Shown: piece by piece, positions 53,501-64,000 of the stretch
Layout of the letters: each line of letters starts with the position of its first letter
Numbering within the stretch: the stretch's first letter is position 1
The notes under the pieces: generated by a model
The model's database searches: none
Seen by the model: the letters and a program-made list of their open reading frames with translations, nothing else
What the model was told of the DNA's origin: nothing
Assembly: GCF_000001735.4 (NCBI RefSeq)
Contig: NC_003070.9
Coordinates: 10,906,001 to 10,970,000, forward strand
Source of the DNA: Arabidopsis thaliana
Lineage: Eukaryota; Streptophyta; Magnoliopsida; Brassicales; Brassicaceae
Direction of reading: 5' to 3'
Length of the DNA stretch: 64,000 bases
Made by a program: the position numbers and the translations under genes

Positions 53501-54819
53501 TTTTACGTCAACCAATCTATGGTTTAGGGGTTAAAATTTTCACTCTCAATATAAGAGGAAAGGTTTAAGTTTTTATCAAAGTTTTCCGGTTATAGAAATA
53601 ACGTACGTACGACTGTTTTCTTTTTCTGCTTTTTTCAGATTTTCTAAAATCAGTACTTGGTCTTATATATAGATCGATATGCAAATATGCAATGGCGAAG
53701 ATACGTCCCTAGCGGCTCCTCTTTTGCCAAGACCATGTCACGATCTATCTTACAAACGTTACTCATTTTACTATATCTACTTTTTTCTCCCTAATATAAA
53801 TATAACTTCGCATATTTATTCATGAATATTTATGCTAAGAAAAGCCATCACATGCATTTATAGTATGTAAGCTTATGTCGATGCAGTAGGACCATATCCG
53901 TATATATGTGTGTGCGTATAGATACGTGAGATAGTTTTGCTTTTGAGGCTCCTTCATCTCTCACATCCGTCTGCCCACGATCAATTTCAAAATAGACAAT
54001 TTTAAAGCTAAAAAATAATAATTTCTTTTTATATGTAGATGTAGCTTTCATATCTAACCTAAAAATATTTGTCGTCAAAGTAAAAAAACTTAATAAGAAT
54101 ATTATTTAAAGAGCTTTAAACTAATATTAACTATAAATCGTTCGTATACTATTGTTCGTTAAATTACATTTAGAGACTATACTAGTCTACTTTAATATCA
54201 ATAAAAATAAAAACTTCACATGCATATGTTATTTGTCTTTATCCCACTCTGGCCAATTTAAATTTGAAAATATACGTAGACTTATAGATCAAATATCTTA
54301 TCTTTTCATTGTTGAAAAAACTAATGTAACATTCTAATTAGTTAAATATCTCCACTTACAAAAAGAAAAGAGCCATATCTTATCCAAATTAATCTCTCAA
54401 TTTTAAAAGCACACATTAAACGGTCAAATTCCAACTTTTGTTAGATTAAAATATTATGAAGACGTCAGATAATACGAAAACATTGCTCCACTAATTTTTG
54501 TCGTTTATTTCCATTCAAATAATCATATATCTGGAATCTAAAATATAAAATATCATTTAATTTACGTGCTTATTTTTTTTTTAAAAACCTTCGTCAGATT
54601 ACAATCAACATAGCCAGGTATAATCAAAAGCCAGAGAAAAAATAATAATACAAATGTTAAAATCTGAAGGAAAAAAAAAAATCTAGAAAACACTACTAGT
54701 TTGCCACTGTCAAAACAAACATACAGATATTTGCAACATTAAATATTTTTGAAACGTTTAAGCTCAAATTGTATATTTATGAAATGGGCTCAGCTTATAC
54801 TACATAGTATTTACATAAT
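44521..54819. other. About 10 kb AT-rich intergenic DNA, no gene recognised
   Basis: Open frames are short and unstructured. Features present: a ~27-base T tract at about 46457-46484 between two copies of TGCTTATTTTCG; and three patches of clearly higher GC at 47515-47660, 48440-48550 and 50385-50580, each with an ACGT-core bZIP-type site (GCCACGTGTT, GTGACGTGG, GCCACGTCA). No tRNA, rRNA or transposon with both ends could be supported. It lies between CTP synthase and ARPC2, which are transcribed away from it. Confidence 0.55.
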
Positions 54820-54885
54820 TGGGCCTATGGGCCATTTAAATTCATAAAAAATATAAAGTACAGAAATAACGAAACGGCGTCGTTA
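54820..54885 (+). promoter_or_regulatory. Promoter motifs of the ARPC2 gene
   Basis: TGGGCCTATGGGCCA at 54820-54834 carries two site II (TGGGCC) elements bound by TCP factors. CGAAACGGCGTCGTT at 54870-54884 is a palindromic motif frequent upstream of broadly expressed Arabidopsis genes. Both lie 220-290 bp before the ATG. Confidence 0.6.
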
Positions 54886-55105
54886 CACTTAGCTGAGTAG
54901 CTGAGTAATAAAATTGAACAAATTAGTAAAATTCCAAAAAGTTATCGAAGAAACGTTCAAGCTGTGACAGAGAATCTCGGTCGTCTTCGTTTGTCTCCGA
55001 CGAGCTCTCTTTCTTCTCCGATTAGATCCCGTGAGAAGAACTCAAAGGCTCTAGGGTTTCTCTGTGATTCAGTTAACTCCTTTAGATATCGTAAGAAAGT
55101 AATCG

Positions 55106-56999
55106 ATGATACTATTGCAGTCACATTCAAGGTTTCTTCTTCAAACGCTATTGACGCGAGCTCAAAAGTAAGTGCTTTTCAATTCTTAATTAGGTACACT
55201 CTTAGTTTTACCTAATCTACAATAAGACCCATTTTTTATTTTGGTCGATTTGATTTTGATTTTGTGAAGAAATCTGAAACATTTTGGAAGAACTGGGTTT
55301 TGTAGAATGGAACCAAAGTTCAATACTTTGCTTGATTTTGTTTATGTTTTGGTTCAGTCTTGATAAAGCAGTGGAGCTAGATTATCAATGGATTGAATTT
55401 GATGATGTTCGTTACCATGTTCAGGTGTGAATTTTATACCAACATTTGAGTATTTGACCTCTGAGATCCATATGATCTTGTTCAATGTTCTGAGACTATA
55501 TGAATTTTGTTTGATAGGTGACAATGAAGAATCCAAATCTGTTGTTGCTTTCGGTTTCGTTACCAAATCCACCACCTGAAGCAATGTCCTTTGATGGACT
55601 TCCTTTAGGAGCTATAGAAGCTATTAAAACCACTTACGGGACAGGTTTTCAAATACTTGATCCTCCTAGAGATGGTTTTAGTTTAACCCTCAAGCTCAAT
55701 TTCTCTAAAGTTCGTCCTGATGAAGGTTTTTAAACGAGTCTCTTTCTCTAATTGATAAGATGTTGTTTTGATTTAGATGTTGGTTTTGTTCTCTAATAGA
55801 AAGTATCTATGTTTTGGCAGAGTTATTAACGAAGCTAGCTTCCATTAGAGAAGTGGTGATGGGTGCACCGTTAAAAATCATTTTCAAGCATTTAGCTTCA
55901 AGGACGGTTGCTCCTGAGCTGGATAGGCTTGTAGCAATTATGCATAGACCTAACGAGACGTTTTTCCTCGTGCCTCAGGTATATATATACTCTATAGGTC
56001 TTTCGTATGTAGCCATTGAAGTAGGTTCTTATGATTAGTAAGAATCTAGAGAGTGATAGAGAACTTAACTGTGTATCACAGGCGGATAAAGTCACTGTGG
56101 CATTTCCTATGAGATTTAAAGACTCCGTAGACACGATTCTGGCGACTTCTTTCCTTAAGGTGACAAAATGATCAAAGCTAAATTTTCAAACAGGTTTTGA
56201 TTTCTGTAGTACTGAAACTTTGGATATAATGATATAGGAATTTGTAGAGGCGAGGCGTGCTGCTGCGCTTAATACTGCTCCTTCTTGTTCTTGGTCTCCA
56301 ACCGCACCGCAGGAATTAGAGGGAGCTCCTAAAGAAACACTATCCGCTAATGCCGGTTTTGTAACTTTTGGTATGATCTTTCTAAAATATATTCTGTTCG
56401 AACTCAATTTGCATTGGTAGTACCAATCTGAAAGAAACTAACTTTGAGATTATCGATATATCGCAGTCATTTTTCCTCGGCATGTGGAAGGGAAAAAGCT
56501 CGATCGTACTGTCTGGAATTTATCGACCTTTCATGCTTATGTTAGTTATCACGTCAAGGTTCATATTCTTTATCGAACTTTCATGTTTTCTACTTTCATA
56601 TTCTCTAAATACCAGAACTTAGTCTCTCTATCTTAGTATGGATTTGTAAAACTGAGTTTTTGTTCGTTTGTTGTTATATCACAGTTCTCAGAGGGATTTA
56701 TGCACACCAGGATGCGGCGTCGCGTGGAATCTATGATTCAGGTAAAACACCAAACTCATTACATTCGACTTGGATATGCGTTCTTTAGTTAACAAAATCT
56801 TGTTGTCTCAGGCTCTGGATCAAGCTAAGCCATTGGAGAAAACAAGATCGATGAACAACAAGTCATTTAAACGGCTAGTAAGTTGCGAAACAATTTGTTT
56901 TTCGACAGACTTTTTCTTTGTTTGTTTGCATTGTTTTTGAGCTTTGTTTCCTCTTCCTCACAGGGACTCAACGAGGTCAATCACACCAACTCGAAGTAG
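55106..56999 (+). CDS. ARPC2A: Arp2/3 complex subunit 2 (ARPC2, 34-kDa subunit)
   Basis: Ten coding exons, 55106-55167, 55358-55424, 55518-55725, 55821-55978, 56082-56159, 56238-56370, 56467-56558, 56685-56741, 56812-56877 and 56964-56999, give 318 aa. The start MILLQSHSRFLLQTLLTRAQ lies in a different frame from the longest open frame of exon 1 and was chosen because it joins in frame to NLDKAVELDYQWIEFDDVRYHVQ. Later blocks VIFPRHVEGKKLD..TVWNLSTFHAYVSYHVK and MHTRMRRRVESM are conserved in ARPC2 from yeast to animals. ARPC2 and ARPC4 form the core of the complex that nucleates branched actin. In Arabidopsis this gene is DISTORTED TRICHOMES 2, needed for trichome and pavement-cell shape; I recall At1g30825. 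The gene looks intact. Confidence 0.96.
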
Positions 57000-57572
57000 T
57001 TGGATTTCTCACGAAGCAATTTTGTAAAAACTTGTGATTAGCTGAGACATGTATTTTTTTTACTGGATTAAGTCTCTGTGATATTTATTTTAGTACAATT
57101 CTTTCAGATATTTCTATACATCTGATCTTGCTAAATATTTGAACAAATGTATAATGTGAAAATTGTAAGAAACTCACCTTGATATGGACTGTGTCTGGTC
57201 TTGATCTAAACATGGTGTTTTCAACAGAAAATAAAGTTTTTGTTTTGTTTTATAATTGTTTTTACAAAAATGAAGAAGATGAATCTTTATTGTTCTTCAG
57301 ATTCTCAGATAGTCAAATTAAATGAAGTAATATTCGTACCAACAAATAGTCGTAAAAGTTGATTTTCATATAAAAACAAACGTTCAATTTATCCTTATAC
57401 ACAGATGTATCAAAGATTTGTAGTGATCTAGTAAGGTATAAGAAGAAGATTCAAAGGTCGCACGAGTAAATTAACGATTCCTTCGTAGTATACTTTTGAG
57501 GCCCATAAATTATGACTGGGCATATATTGTTAGGTTTCATTGTATCAAAAAATGAAATAAAAAGCAATTAAC

Positions 57573-57646
57573 TGGCTTCGCCCGGGTTCGAACCGGAGAC
57601 CTTCAGTGTGTTAGACTGACGTGATAACCAACTACACCACGAAACC
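57573..57646 (-). tRNA. tRNA-Val (anticodon AAC)
   Basis: The minus strand starts GGTTTCGTGGTGTAGTTGGT, giving a 7-bp acceptor stem with CGAAGCC (one G-T pair), a D arm, an anticodon stem TCAGT/ACTGA around loop CTAACAC (anticodon AAC), and a T arm with GGTTCGAACC. It is 74 nt, has no intron, and ends with discriminator A. A T-run (GCTTTTTATTT) follows on the minus strand as the RNA polymerase III terminator. Internal A and B boxes are intact. Confidence 0.95.
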
Positions 57647-59980
57647 TTTTTGTCTTCTTGATGTTGGTTTAACATATTCTATCTTCCTTACTGATCACCT
57701 TCACATTTTCGCAAACCATTGTATAATCTCTCATTAGCTCTAAGGACTAGAATATTGTTTCGAGAATGGATAAAGAAGCTGGAATAGTATTTGATATAAA
57801 TGATGTTTTATGTCTTGCGTTAAAGAAATTTTGTCTGATTATTTTCGGATATGAAGTTGTATTTCACCAAAATCCTTTTAATACTAGACCATAATATCGA
57901 TTTGATAACATACGATTTATATACTACGGTAGATTCAGATTATACAATATAGCATACAAACTGTGATAATTTTGCATCATACCGATTACCGTACTACGTT
58001 ACGTTGTCGTTTTGGTGTTTGTATTATAACAGATTCATTTTTCTAGATAATTATGGTTTGAGTTTTATTATTACTTTTTTGATAATGATTAGCTGGGTAT
58101 CGAATATCGATTACCAAGATTAGGTTTTGGTTTTGCGTAAATAGTACTCCTCCTTTTGGCTTGGTAAAAAAAACATAAAATTTAAATGTGAGTTTGTGGT
58201 AATCCATATAAAGCGTGAGAACTATTTTAAAATTTTAATGAAATCACAACAAGGACACTAGATTTATTTTCGCAAATTTCTCGTATTTATCTTATTATTG
58301 GTTTTATTCAGATAAGAGAGATTAGAACTAAAAAATTCTACAAACATGGAACCAAACTACATAAATAAAATAATATAAAAGAATAATGAACTAATTATTT
58401 TTAAATTATTGAAATTGTCTCTATTTTTTTTTCTATTTTTTTAATGGTTTCTAAGAAAATTAGAAATCTCTAATTTTTCTTCTATATAAATAAAAATAGA
58501 GATAAGTTAAAGTAAAATGAAAGCAAAAATAAAGTATAGAGATGGCTTGGAAATGCTCTTAGAAAGATGAAAGTAGAGTAGCATGATGCTCAGGTAGCGG
58601 GCGTGTGAGACACATGTGTTTTCTGCTCCTTTCCAAAAACAGATTAGGGTTTTAGAAACATATCGACATTTTGCCTTACTCGTATTTTTGGCATTTTTGC
58701 ATTTCTTGCTAGTGTCATGAGGAAACTTCCTTTATTTTATGATTCAACGATATCGTTTTTAGCGGTAAATGACAGAGTGTTTAAGTTATTTGCAGTTCGA
58801 GATCTTGCTCGACGTGTCTAAATTCTCATCTATATCGATTTCTATTTCTAGATAGCCTCTCTTCCTCGTACTAGCTCGAGGACATCTAGCATATTTGAGA
58901 GATTCATTTATGTTTGTCACTGAGGTTCCTTGATTCAACGTCTGGTTGCTACATCTTTAATCGGTTCTAGTTGCGATTAAAAACAACATCGATTTTTGCA
59001 TGGTGCTTCCAAACCTTGGTCTCCCACTTTTTCGTATTTTAGATTCAGAAGGAGCGATGGTTTTCTAGTTTCTTTTGTATCCTATTGCTCGTGTGATAGT
59101 TCTCTTTGGTTGTTGTAGCGGTTTCTATTGGGTCTTTGGTTAGTTCTAATAGCATATGACTTAAAAGGAGAAATTTCTATCGATGAGTCTCTTTTAGCAG
59201 CTTGAAGCTTGTAGAAGAAGATAGTTTTAGACGAATGTTGCCAGATGATACGGGATCTCGACTAGTAGTGTCGGAGTGTCTGAGATCACAATGTTCTCAA
59301 TTTTGGATGATTCACTTGTTTACAGTTTGATAGTGTCGATTGCTTGCTGAAAGTATGTAAGTTATGACGATATAAGTTTTCGAACGTTATCCTTACACCC
59401 CGGATGCTCGTGGCAACTTGAAGCTAATAGGCTTAATTAAATTAAAGTGTTGGAAAAGAAATGGGCTTAAGAGATGGCCTAGCTCACGTTGGAGCTCCGG
59501 TGGTTGTCGGGTCTGGTCTTGAAAGGAGGAAACAAGTCACTATGTTCTTCACGTCCCTAAAGAATAGGTCCTCTTCGCTTCCTCAACTCCTTGAGAATAT
59601 GAGTCGTTGAAGTATCAAGTCACCCACTACCTCCTATATTTCTATTTGACTTGGTTTTGATTTTGTGAAGAAGCAAATTAAAACCTAAGTATCTCAACTC
59701 TATATAAGAAGGTTAGGCTTCTAAGTATTTGTGGATCCACTAGCAGATTAACACTTGAACGTTCAAACATCTTTCAAAAGCAAAACATCTCCATCAATCT
59801 CTCTCTGTCTTAAAGTAAGTCTCGAGAGTATCGTAGAAACTTGTTCGTTAGAGTTGTGTTTCGAGTGCTGCGAAATCAGTTTATAGAGGTTGTATCCTGG
59901 GATCCTTGAATCACACATAAACCGTCACACTACGGGTGAATCTTCGGTTTAATTTTTGTGGTGGGTTTACATGGTAAAAC
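57647..59980. other. Intergenic DNA, possibly old retroelement sequence
   Basis: 57.7-58.5 kb is AT-rich and featureless. From about 58.6 kb base composition becomes more even and resembles decayed transposon sequence, but no motif of a coding region survives. A stretch starting TGTTGGAAAAGAAATGGGC at 59448, with a TATATAAG box at 59702, could be part of a solo LTR; I could not find matching ends or a target duplication. Confidence 0.35.
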
Positions 59981-59984
59981 TGTT

Positions 59985-60740
59985 AATTCTTTCTTCAGTG
60001 GCGTCGGGTTTGGTAACTCCTCGGAGGTGGTAAGTTTTTTCTGCGATTCGACTTCCGTTATGATCATTGGCTTGAATTCATGGTCTCATCGGAGATTATC
60101 ATCGCAAAAGATATCAGCGCTACGTTTTCTAAGGTATTTAGGTCTGGCCTTAGATCACGGCTGCTCGTGGCAACAATATTAATATTTCGATTTTGAGAGC
60201 CAATATCACCATTGTGTGCTTATGTTGTTGGTTTCTTTGTTTGGTTATAATTTTTATTTTATTTTATTTTGTTTGTTTTTATAAATTTCGGTTTTTTCGT
60301 TTTTTGGTATTATCTCTTTCTTTTCATACTTTTTTTTTTAATAATATTATGAAATGTAAGATGAAAAATAACAAAATTAAATTAAAACATTAAATTATAT
60401 TTAAAAAGTGGGAGAGAGAAAGTTAAACTGAATTTGAAAACAATTAATGGCACAATGTTCTGTGCTTATGTTATTAACTTTTTTTTCTTTTCCAAAACCC
60501 TTTTGTACTTCCCCACATATTTCTACCAATTACACTTGTTAACTTTGTTTTTTTTTTCTACTTCATAATTTTGTTGTTGTTCAGAGTCAGATTGCTTCTT
60601 CCAATATCCATATCTAAGTTATCTACATTAATTAAATGATAAACTTTTAAACTAACTTCAAGATTTGAAACAGATTTGTTATTATCAAATAGTGAAATAG
60701 ATTTGCAATATTGACTATGTATGTTTAAAACAATATTAAT
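59985..60740. repeat. Duplicated noncoding segment, copy 1
   Basis: Blocks such as GGCTTGAATTCATGGTCTCA (60069), CTCGTGGCAA (60165) and AATTAATGGCACAATGTTCTGTGC (60442) recur in the same order at 62.3-63.1 kb. The copies are diverged, with many small changes. Confidence 0.7.
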
Positions 60741-60935
60741 TAATATATTAAAGTTTTTTTGTCTTTAAACCTATTAGAGGTATTTTATACCATATTTAAA
60801 ATTTCATCCTTTTCAACAATTATATATATTTTATGATATATTATCTAATAAAATTCAAATAATAATACTCCTTGTACAAAAGCCATAACACTCCCCATTG
60901 CTCATGCGATGGATCTCTCCTCTGTTGATGGTCCA

Positions 60936-61888
60936 ACGATTTTCATAGCTTTTTTTTTTTTTAATAATATTTTTTCTCAAAATGGGCTTTTTAAGGCTGA
61001 TGGAGTAAAAGAGATACATGAATACAAAAAAGAGAGGTCCAAAATGGGAACCCTAGAAAACAAACTCTGAAGAAGACAGTACACCGGAAACGCATCCATC
61101 ACCTTCCAGATCCGATGCTAACAAGGATGAATTTATTGCGGACAAGACTCGAAGACAAACCTTTGGGAGGAGCTAGCAAATCCCACCGTAAATTGTCGCC
61201 GAGAGACTTATCCGAACCAAAAACAAACCTTTCGGGAAAGGGAGGACCACCACAACCGAGACCCAGAACCTCTTCTCCCCAACAAGCAAGAAGAGAGACA
61301 TCAAAACTAACCTTTAATTCCACCGATGAACCTTTGAACCACTCCAAGAGCAACCACACCTTCAGATCCGACAAAGAGGAAGCCAAATACGGCGGAATAA
61401 AATGGATGTTGGCTCAAACAAACCATCTACTCTCGAGATCTGGCCAAAGATCACCCGCAATTAGCCATTTAGGATCCGGCCAAAGATCCACTGCTAACCC
61501 CTTTGCAAAGTAGCGAACCCACCAATCCATGGTTCAACTTCCGCCGCTCGCCGGAGCTACAATTCACAAACCACCGAACCGTGAGAAACAAAATCTAATC
61601 CACTGGAGTCCATAAACCAGCAGAGCACATGAACCGTTTCTCTGGCTGTCGTGAAGGAGAGCTGCCGTCTAGCATCGAGCCATGGACCTAACCACGCCTC
61701 ACACCACCGGAGAAGAGAGATGCTCACCACCACTTAACTCTACAGCCCATCAACTATCTTTGAAGATCTTCAATCGGAAAAGAAAAAGCAAAAAAAGTAG
61801 ATTTAACATCTAGTTTTCAAGAGAGAGAAGAGAGGTTTTTTTTCGGGAACGATTGGCCCTTTTCAAGTGGAATACGATTTTCATAGCT
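60936..61888 (-). mobile_element. ~0.92-kb retroposon with poly(A) and 15-bp target duplication
   Basis: ACGATTTTCATAGCT occurs at 60936-60950 and exactly at 61874-61888. The 923 bp between them are in minus orientation and end in a poly(A) (a run of T from 60951 on the plus strand). The body is GC-richer than its surroundings and contains partially open frames (for example 61386-61099), none complete. Size, poly(A), absence of a conserved enzyme and a 15-bp duplication resemble the Sadhu retroposons of Arabidopsis; the family name is tentative. Confidence 0.8.
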
Positions 61889-62229
61889 ATGTCAAGTGTG
61901 GGTGGTTAGTTCTATCTCTTCGTAAATTTTTCTTCGGCTTTGTTTTGCTCATCGTTTGCTTCCGTGGCAAGGTGGTCATACTTTCATTTCCATGTTTTTA
62001 TTGCCGTCTTCTCATTGCTTGGTGTACAATAAAAGTTCAAGCTGCGAGCGTGTGTTTCAGCTTCTGGCTTGAAACCGTGAATTTTTATTCTTTAGGTGTT
62101 TGTGTTTGTCATCTCTAGTGTGTTGTTCTATTTTATCTCGGATTGCGCAAAGCTTTTTACATCTTAGTTGGTGGCTAGTGGTTGTGGATTTGCATTAGTA
62201 GATTTTTTAGTGAAGCTACTGTTTAATTT

Positions 62230-63330
62230 ATGTTGCAAGTTTATAGTGGTTAAGTTGTTGATGTTTTTTTTGGTGGCTCCATAAATGGTTAGTGGTCCTC
62301 AAATATGTTAAACGTTTTTGCGATTTGATTTTTGTTGTTCTCGATGGTTTGAATTTCATGGTTTAGTCTGAGATTGTCATCGAAGAAGATGTAGACGTGC
62401 TTTTTATGAGGTATTAAGGGTTGGCCTTGTATCAAAATACCTCGTGGCAATGATGATTGGAAAGTTTTATTTGGAATTTGAGTTGTCTGAATTTTGATTG
62501 AATGTGAATTTTTGTTTTTCTATATATGTTCATAGATTTTGGTTCATGTGTAATTTGTAAATTTGAAATGTGAATTTCTGATTATCTAAAGAGTGACAAG
62601 TTCTTCCTAAGAAATTTTTCTCTCTAGCACGGTGCCCAAAGCAGCTGCCGCCGTCTCGCTCCGTTTCAAGACAAGCATCCTCCACCGCTGCTCCTCCGTT
62701 TTTCTCTCCGTCTGACCTCTATCGTTGCTTCCATTTTCGCGGGTCCGACAAGGCTCTGCGTAGAACCGTTTCTCTCCTTCCGTCGTGTATATTTGTGCTT
62801 TCCCTCGAGGTTTTTCCGAGGATGTATTTTGTGTTTGTATCCGACTAATTATAGAATGAAGAAATGTGTATTTGGTTGACAAAAAAAAATGTGTATTTTT
62901 GTAAAAAAAAATTACTAATTATATTGAACTTAACATATTATCAAAACTAAAAGTTATTATATATATATATATATATATGTTAAAATAAATTAACAAAATT
63001 AAATATGAACATTGAAAGTAGTGTGAGAAAGTGAAAAAAAATCAAACTAAAATTAAAAACAATTAATGGCACAATGTTCTGTGCTTCTGTTTAACTCCCC
63101 TTCCAAAATGCTTTTGTACTTCCCCACTCTTCTCCCTTATTAGATTTCTCAGCTTGTTTTTTCTTTTTAACATATTTGTTTTTGTTCAAAGTCAACTATT
63201 TCCAATATTCATATTCAGTAAAATATCTAGTAGGTTATATATTTTAAAACTAACTCCTTGATTTGATAAAAAAGATTTGTTATTATCCAATAGTAAAACA
63301 GATTTGTAATTTATCCAATAATTAAAGTAA
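62230..63330. repeat. Duplicated noncoding segment, copy 2
   Basis: The partner of 59985-60740. GGTTTGAATTTCATGGTTTA (62347), CTCGTGGCAATGATG (62440) and CAATTAATGGCACAATGTTC (63060) correspond to copy 1. The spacing between blocks is about 350 bp longer here, owing mainly to the insertion at 62578-62889 and the (TA)n run at 62958-62978. Confidence 0.7.
62566..62898 (+). mobile_element. Short 5'-truncated retroposon fragment
   Basis: About 310 GC-richer bases end in GGTTGACAAAAAAAAA. The 12-bp flanks AAATGTG(A/T)ATTT at 62566-62577 and 62887-62898 differ at one position and look like a target duplication. Copy 1 of the surrounding duplicated segment lacks this insert. Its 3' end (GAATGAA...TGTGTATTT...TGACAAAA) resembles that of the retroposon ending at 23508. 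A 91-codon minus-strand frame inside has no support as a gene. Confidence 0.5.
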
Positions 63331-64000
63331 ATAAAAAAAGAAATTAATTGGTGACATGATCGTAACAGAAATATTCTTTTAACAGTTTTTTGACATCCAA
63401 TTATTTAGCTTACTGTGAATGCTTTTAAATATTCGTCAATCATCATATATGTTATAGAAGATTATTTAGCTTTTGGTACCAAAGATTCGTGTTATATGGT
63501 CGAACAAATGACTATCACATATATATTACTCAGTTTTAAAACTATGACTCAAAAGAAAAGATTTCAAAGCAAATTAATATGAATATTCTTAAAAATGCTA
63601 ACAATGATAAGAAAAATCCGTTAAAAATTGAGAAATCTTTTTCAGTTTCCCTTTTTTGAATCAAACTTATTTTGACAGGCTTAAGAAAAAACAACCCCGT
63701 TTAGACATACACAGTTTAAAGACGAGATATCAATATTTTCTCTCTTAGACTTTTATTAGATCATTTTCATTTTCCAAATTAAGGAGTTTTCTCTTATTAT
63801 TAATTTGAACGCTAGACAGTAGATCTAGTTTTTCTAGGCCACAAAATATCTGTACTCTATTTCTCAAACTAGGGGTCTGCAAAAAAATATTTTGATAAAA
63901 TTGTTATAAATGGATACAATTAAATGTGATCAGCTTTTTTAATTTTGTTATGACTGGAAAAAATTAGAGTATCTTGGATTTAGAAGAAAAAAATCAAGAC
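63331..64000. other. AT-rich intergenic DNA to the window edge
   Basis: No open frame, RNA gene or element end recognised. Confidence 0.5.

Noticed and set aside
53690..53750. Possible microRNA-like hairpin (TGGCGAAGA...TCTTTTGCCA)
   Set aside because: The stem is under 10 bp with a mismatch, far too short for a plant miRNA precursor.
59448..59971. Solo LTR of a copia element
   Set aside because: A plausible TG start and TATA box exist, but no matching 5-bp target duplication, no clear CA end and no convincing primer-binding site follow.

Overview
The window is plant nuclear DNA. It is AT-rich and has many short GT-AG introns, large intergenic spaces and nested small transposons. The protein set (JmjC demethylase of the JMJ18 type, CTP synthase, ARPC2, berberine-bridge enzyme-like oxidoreductase, FBA-type F-box proteins) reads as Arabidopsis. 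From memory, the gene order matches A. thaliana chromosome 1 around At1g30755-At1g30825; no database was searched.

Layout. 1-2773 (-): a PSI/DUF668 gene, PSI2-like, cut off at its 3' end by the window edge. 3.6-12.2 kb: a long intergenic stretch with an intact non-autonomous hAT element (8999-9973, perfect 8-bp target duplication) and a miniature LTR-type remnant. 12321-14441 (+): a BBE-like monolignol oxidoreductase. 14.5-31 kb: a recombining accessory region with two NAC-domain pseudogenes, one intact F-box gene, three F-box/FBA relics, two small secreted proline-rich proteins, several DNA transposons, a Helitron-like end and a retroposon with a 458-codon open frame. 30995-31714 (+): fasciclin-like AGP. 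32139-35505 (-): JMJ18-like H3K4 demethylase, 8 coding exons. 36826-38225 (-): an LSD1-type zinc-finger protein with a repetitive Pro/Gln/Val tail, 6 coding exons. 39251-42825 (-): CTP synthase, 21 coding exons. 43.5-54.9 kb: about 11 kb with no recognisable gene. 55106-56999 (+): ARPC2, 10 coding exons. 57573-57646 (-): tRNA-Val(AAC). 57.7-64 kb: a duplicated noncoding segment interrupted by retroposons.

The multi-exon models were built by hand from splice signals. Each sums to a whole number of codons: BBE 534 aa, JMJ18 819, LSD1-type 305, CTP synthase 600, ARPC2 318. The housekeeping genes do not form a pathway together; they are independent neighbours.

The most interesting structure is not a gene. 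Two unrelated transposons (8999-9973 and 16414-17825) both carry long arrays of the same 26-28 bp unit, and that unit is built around TTTTCCCGCC, the canonical E2F site. Also notable are a MITE sitting exactly inside an F-box reading frame, a GC-AG intron in the PSI2-like gene, and a 49-bp stray copy of a DUF668 exon next to an F-box relic.
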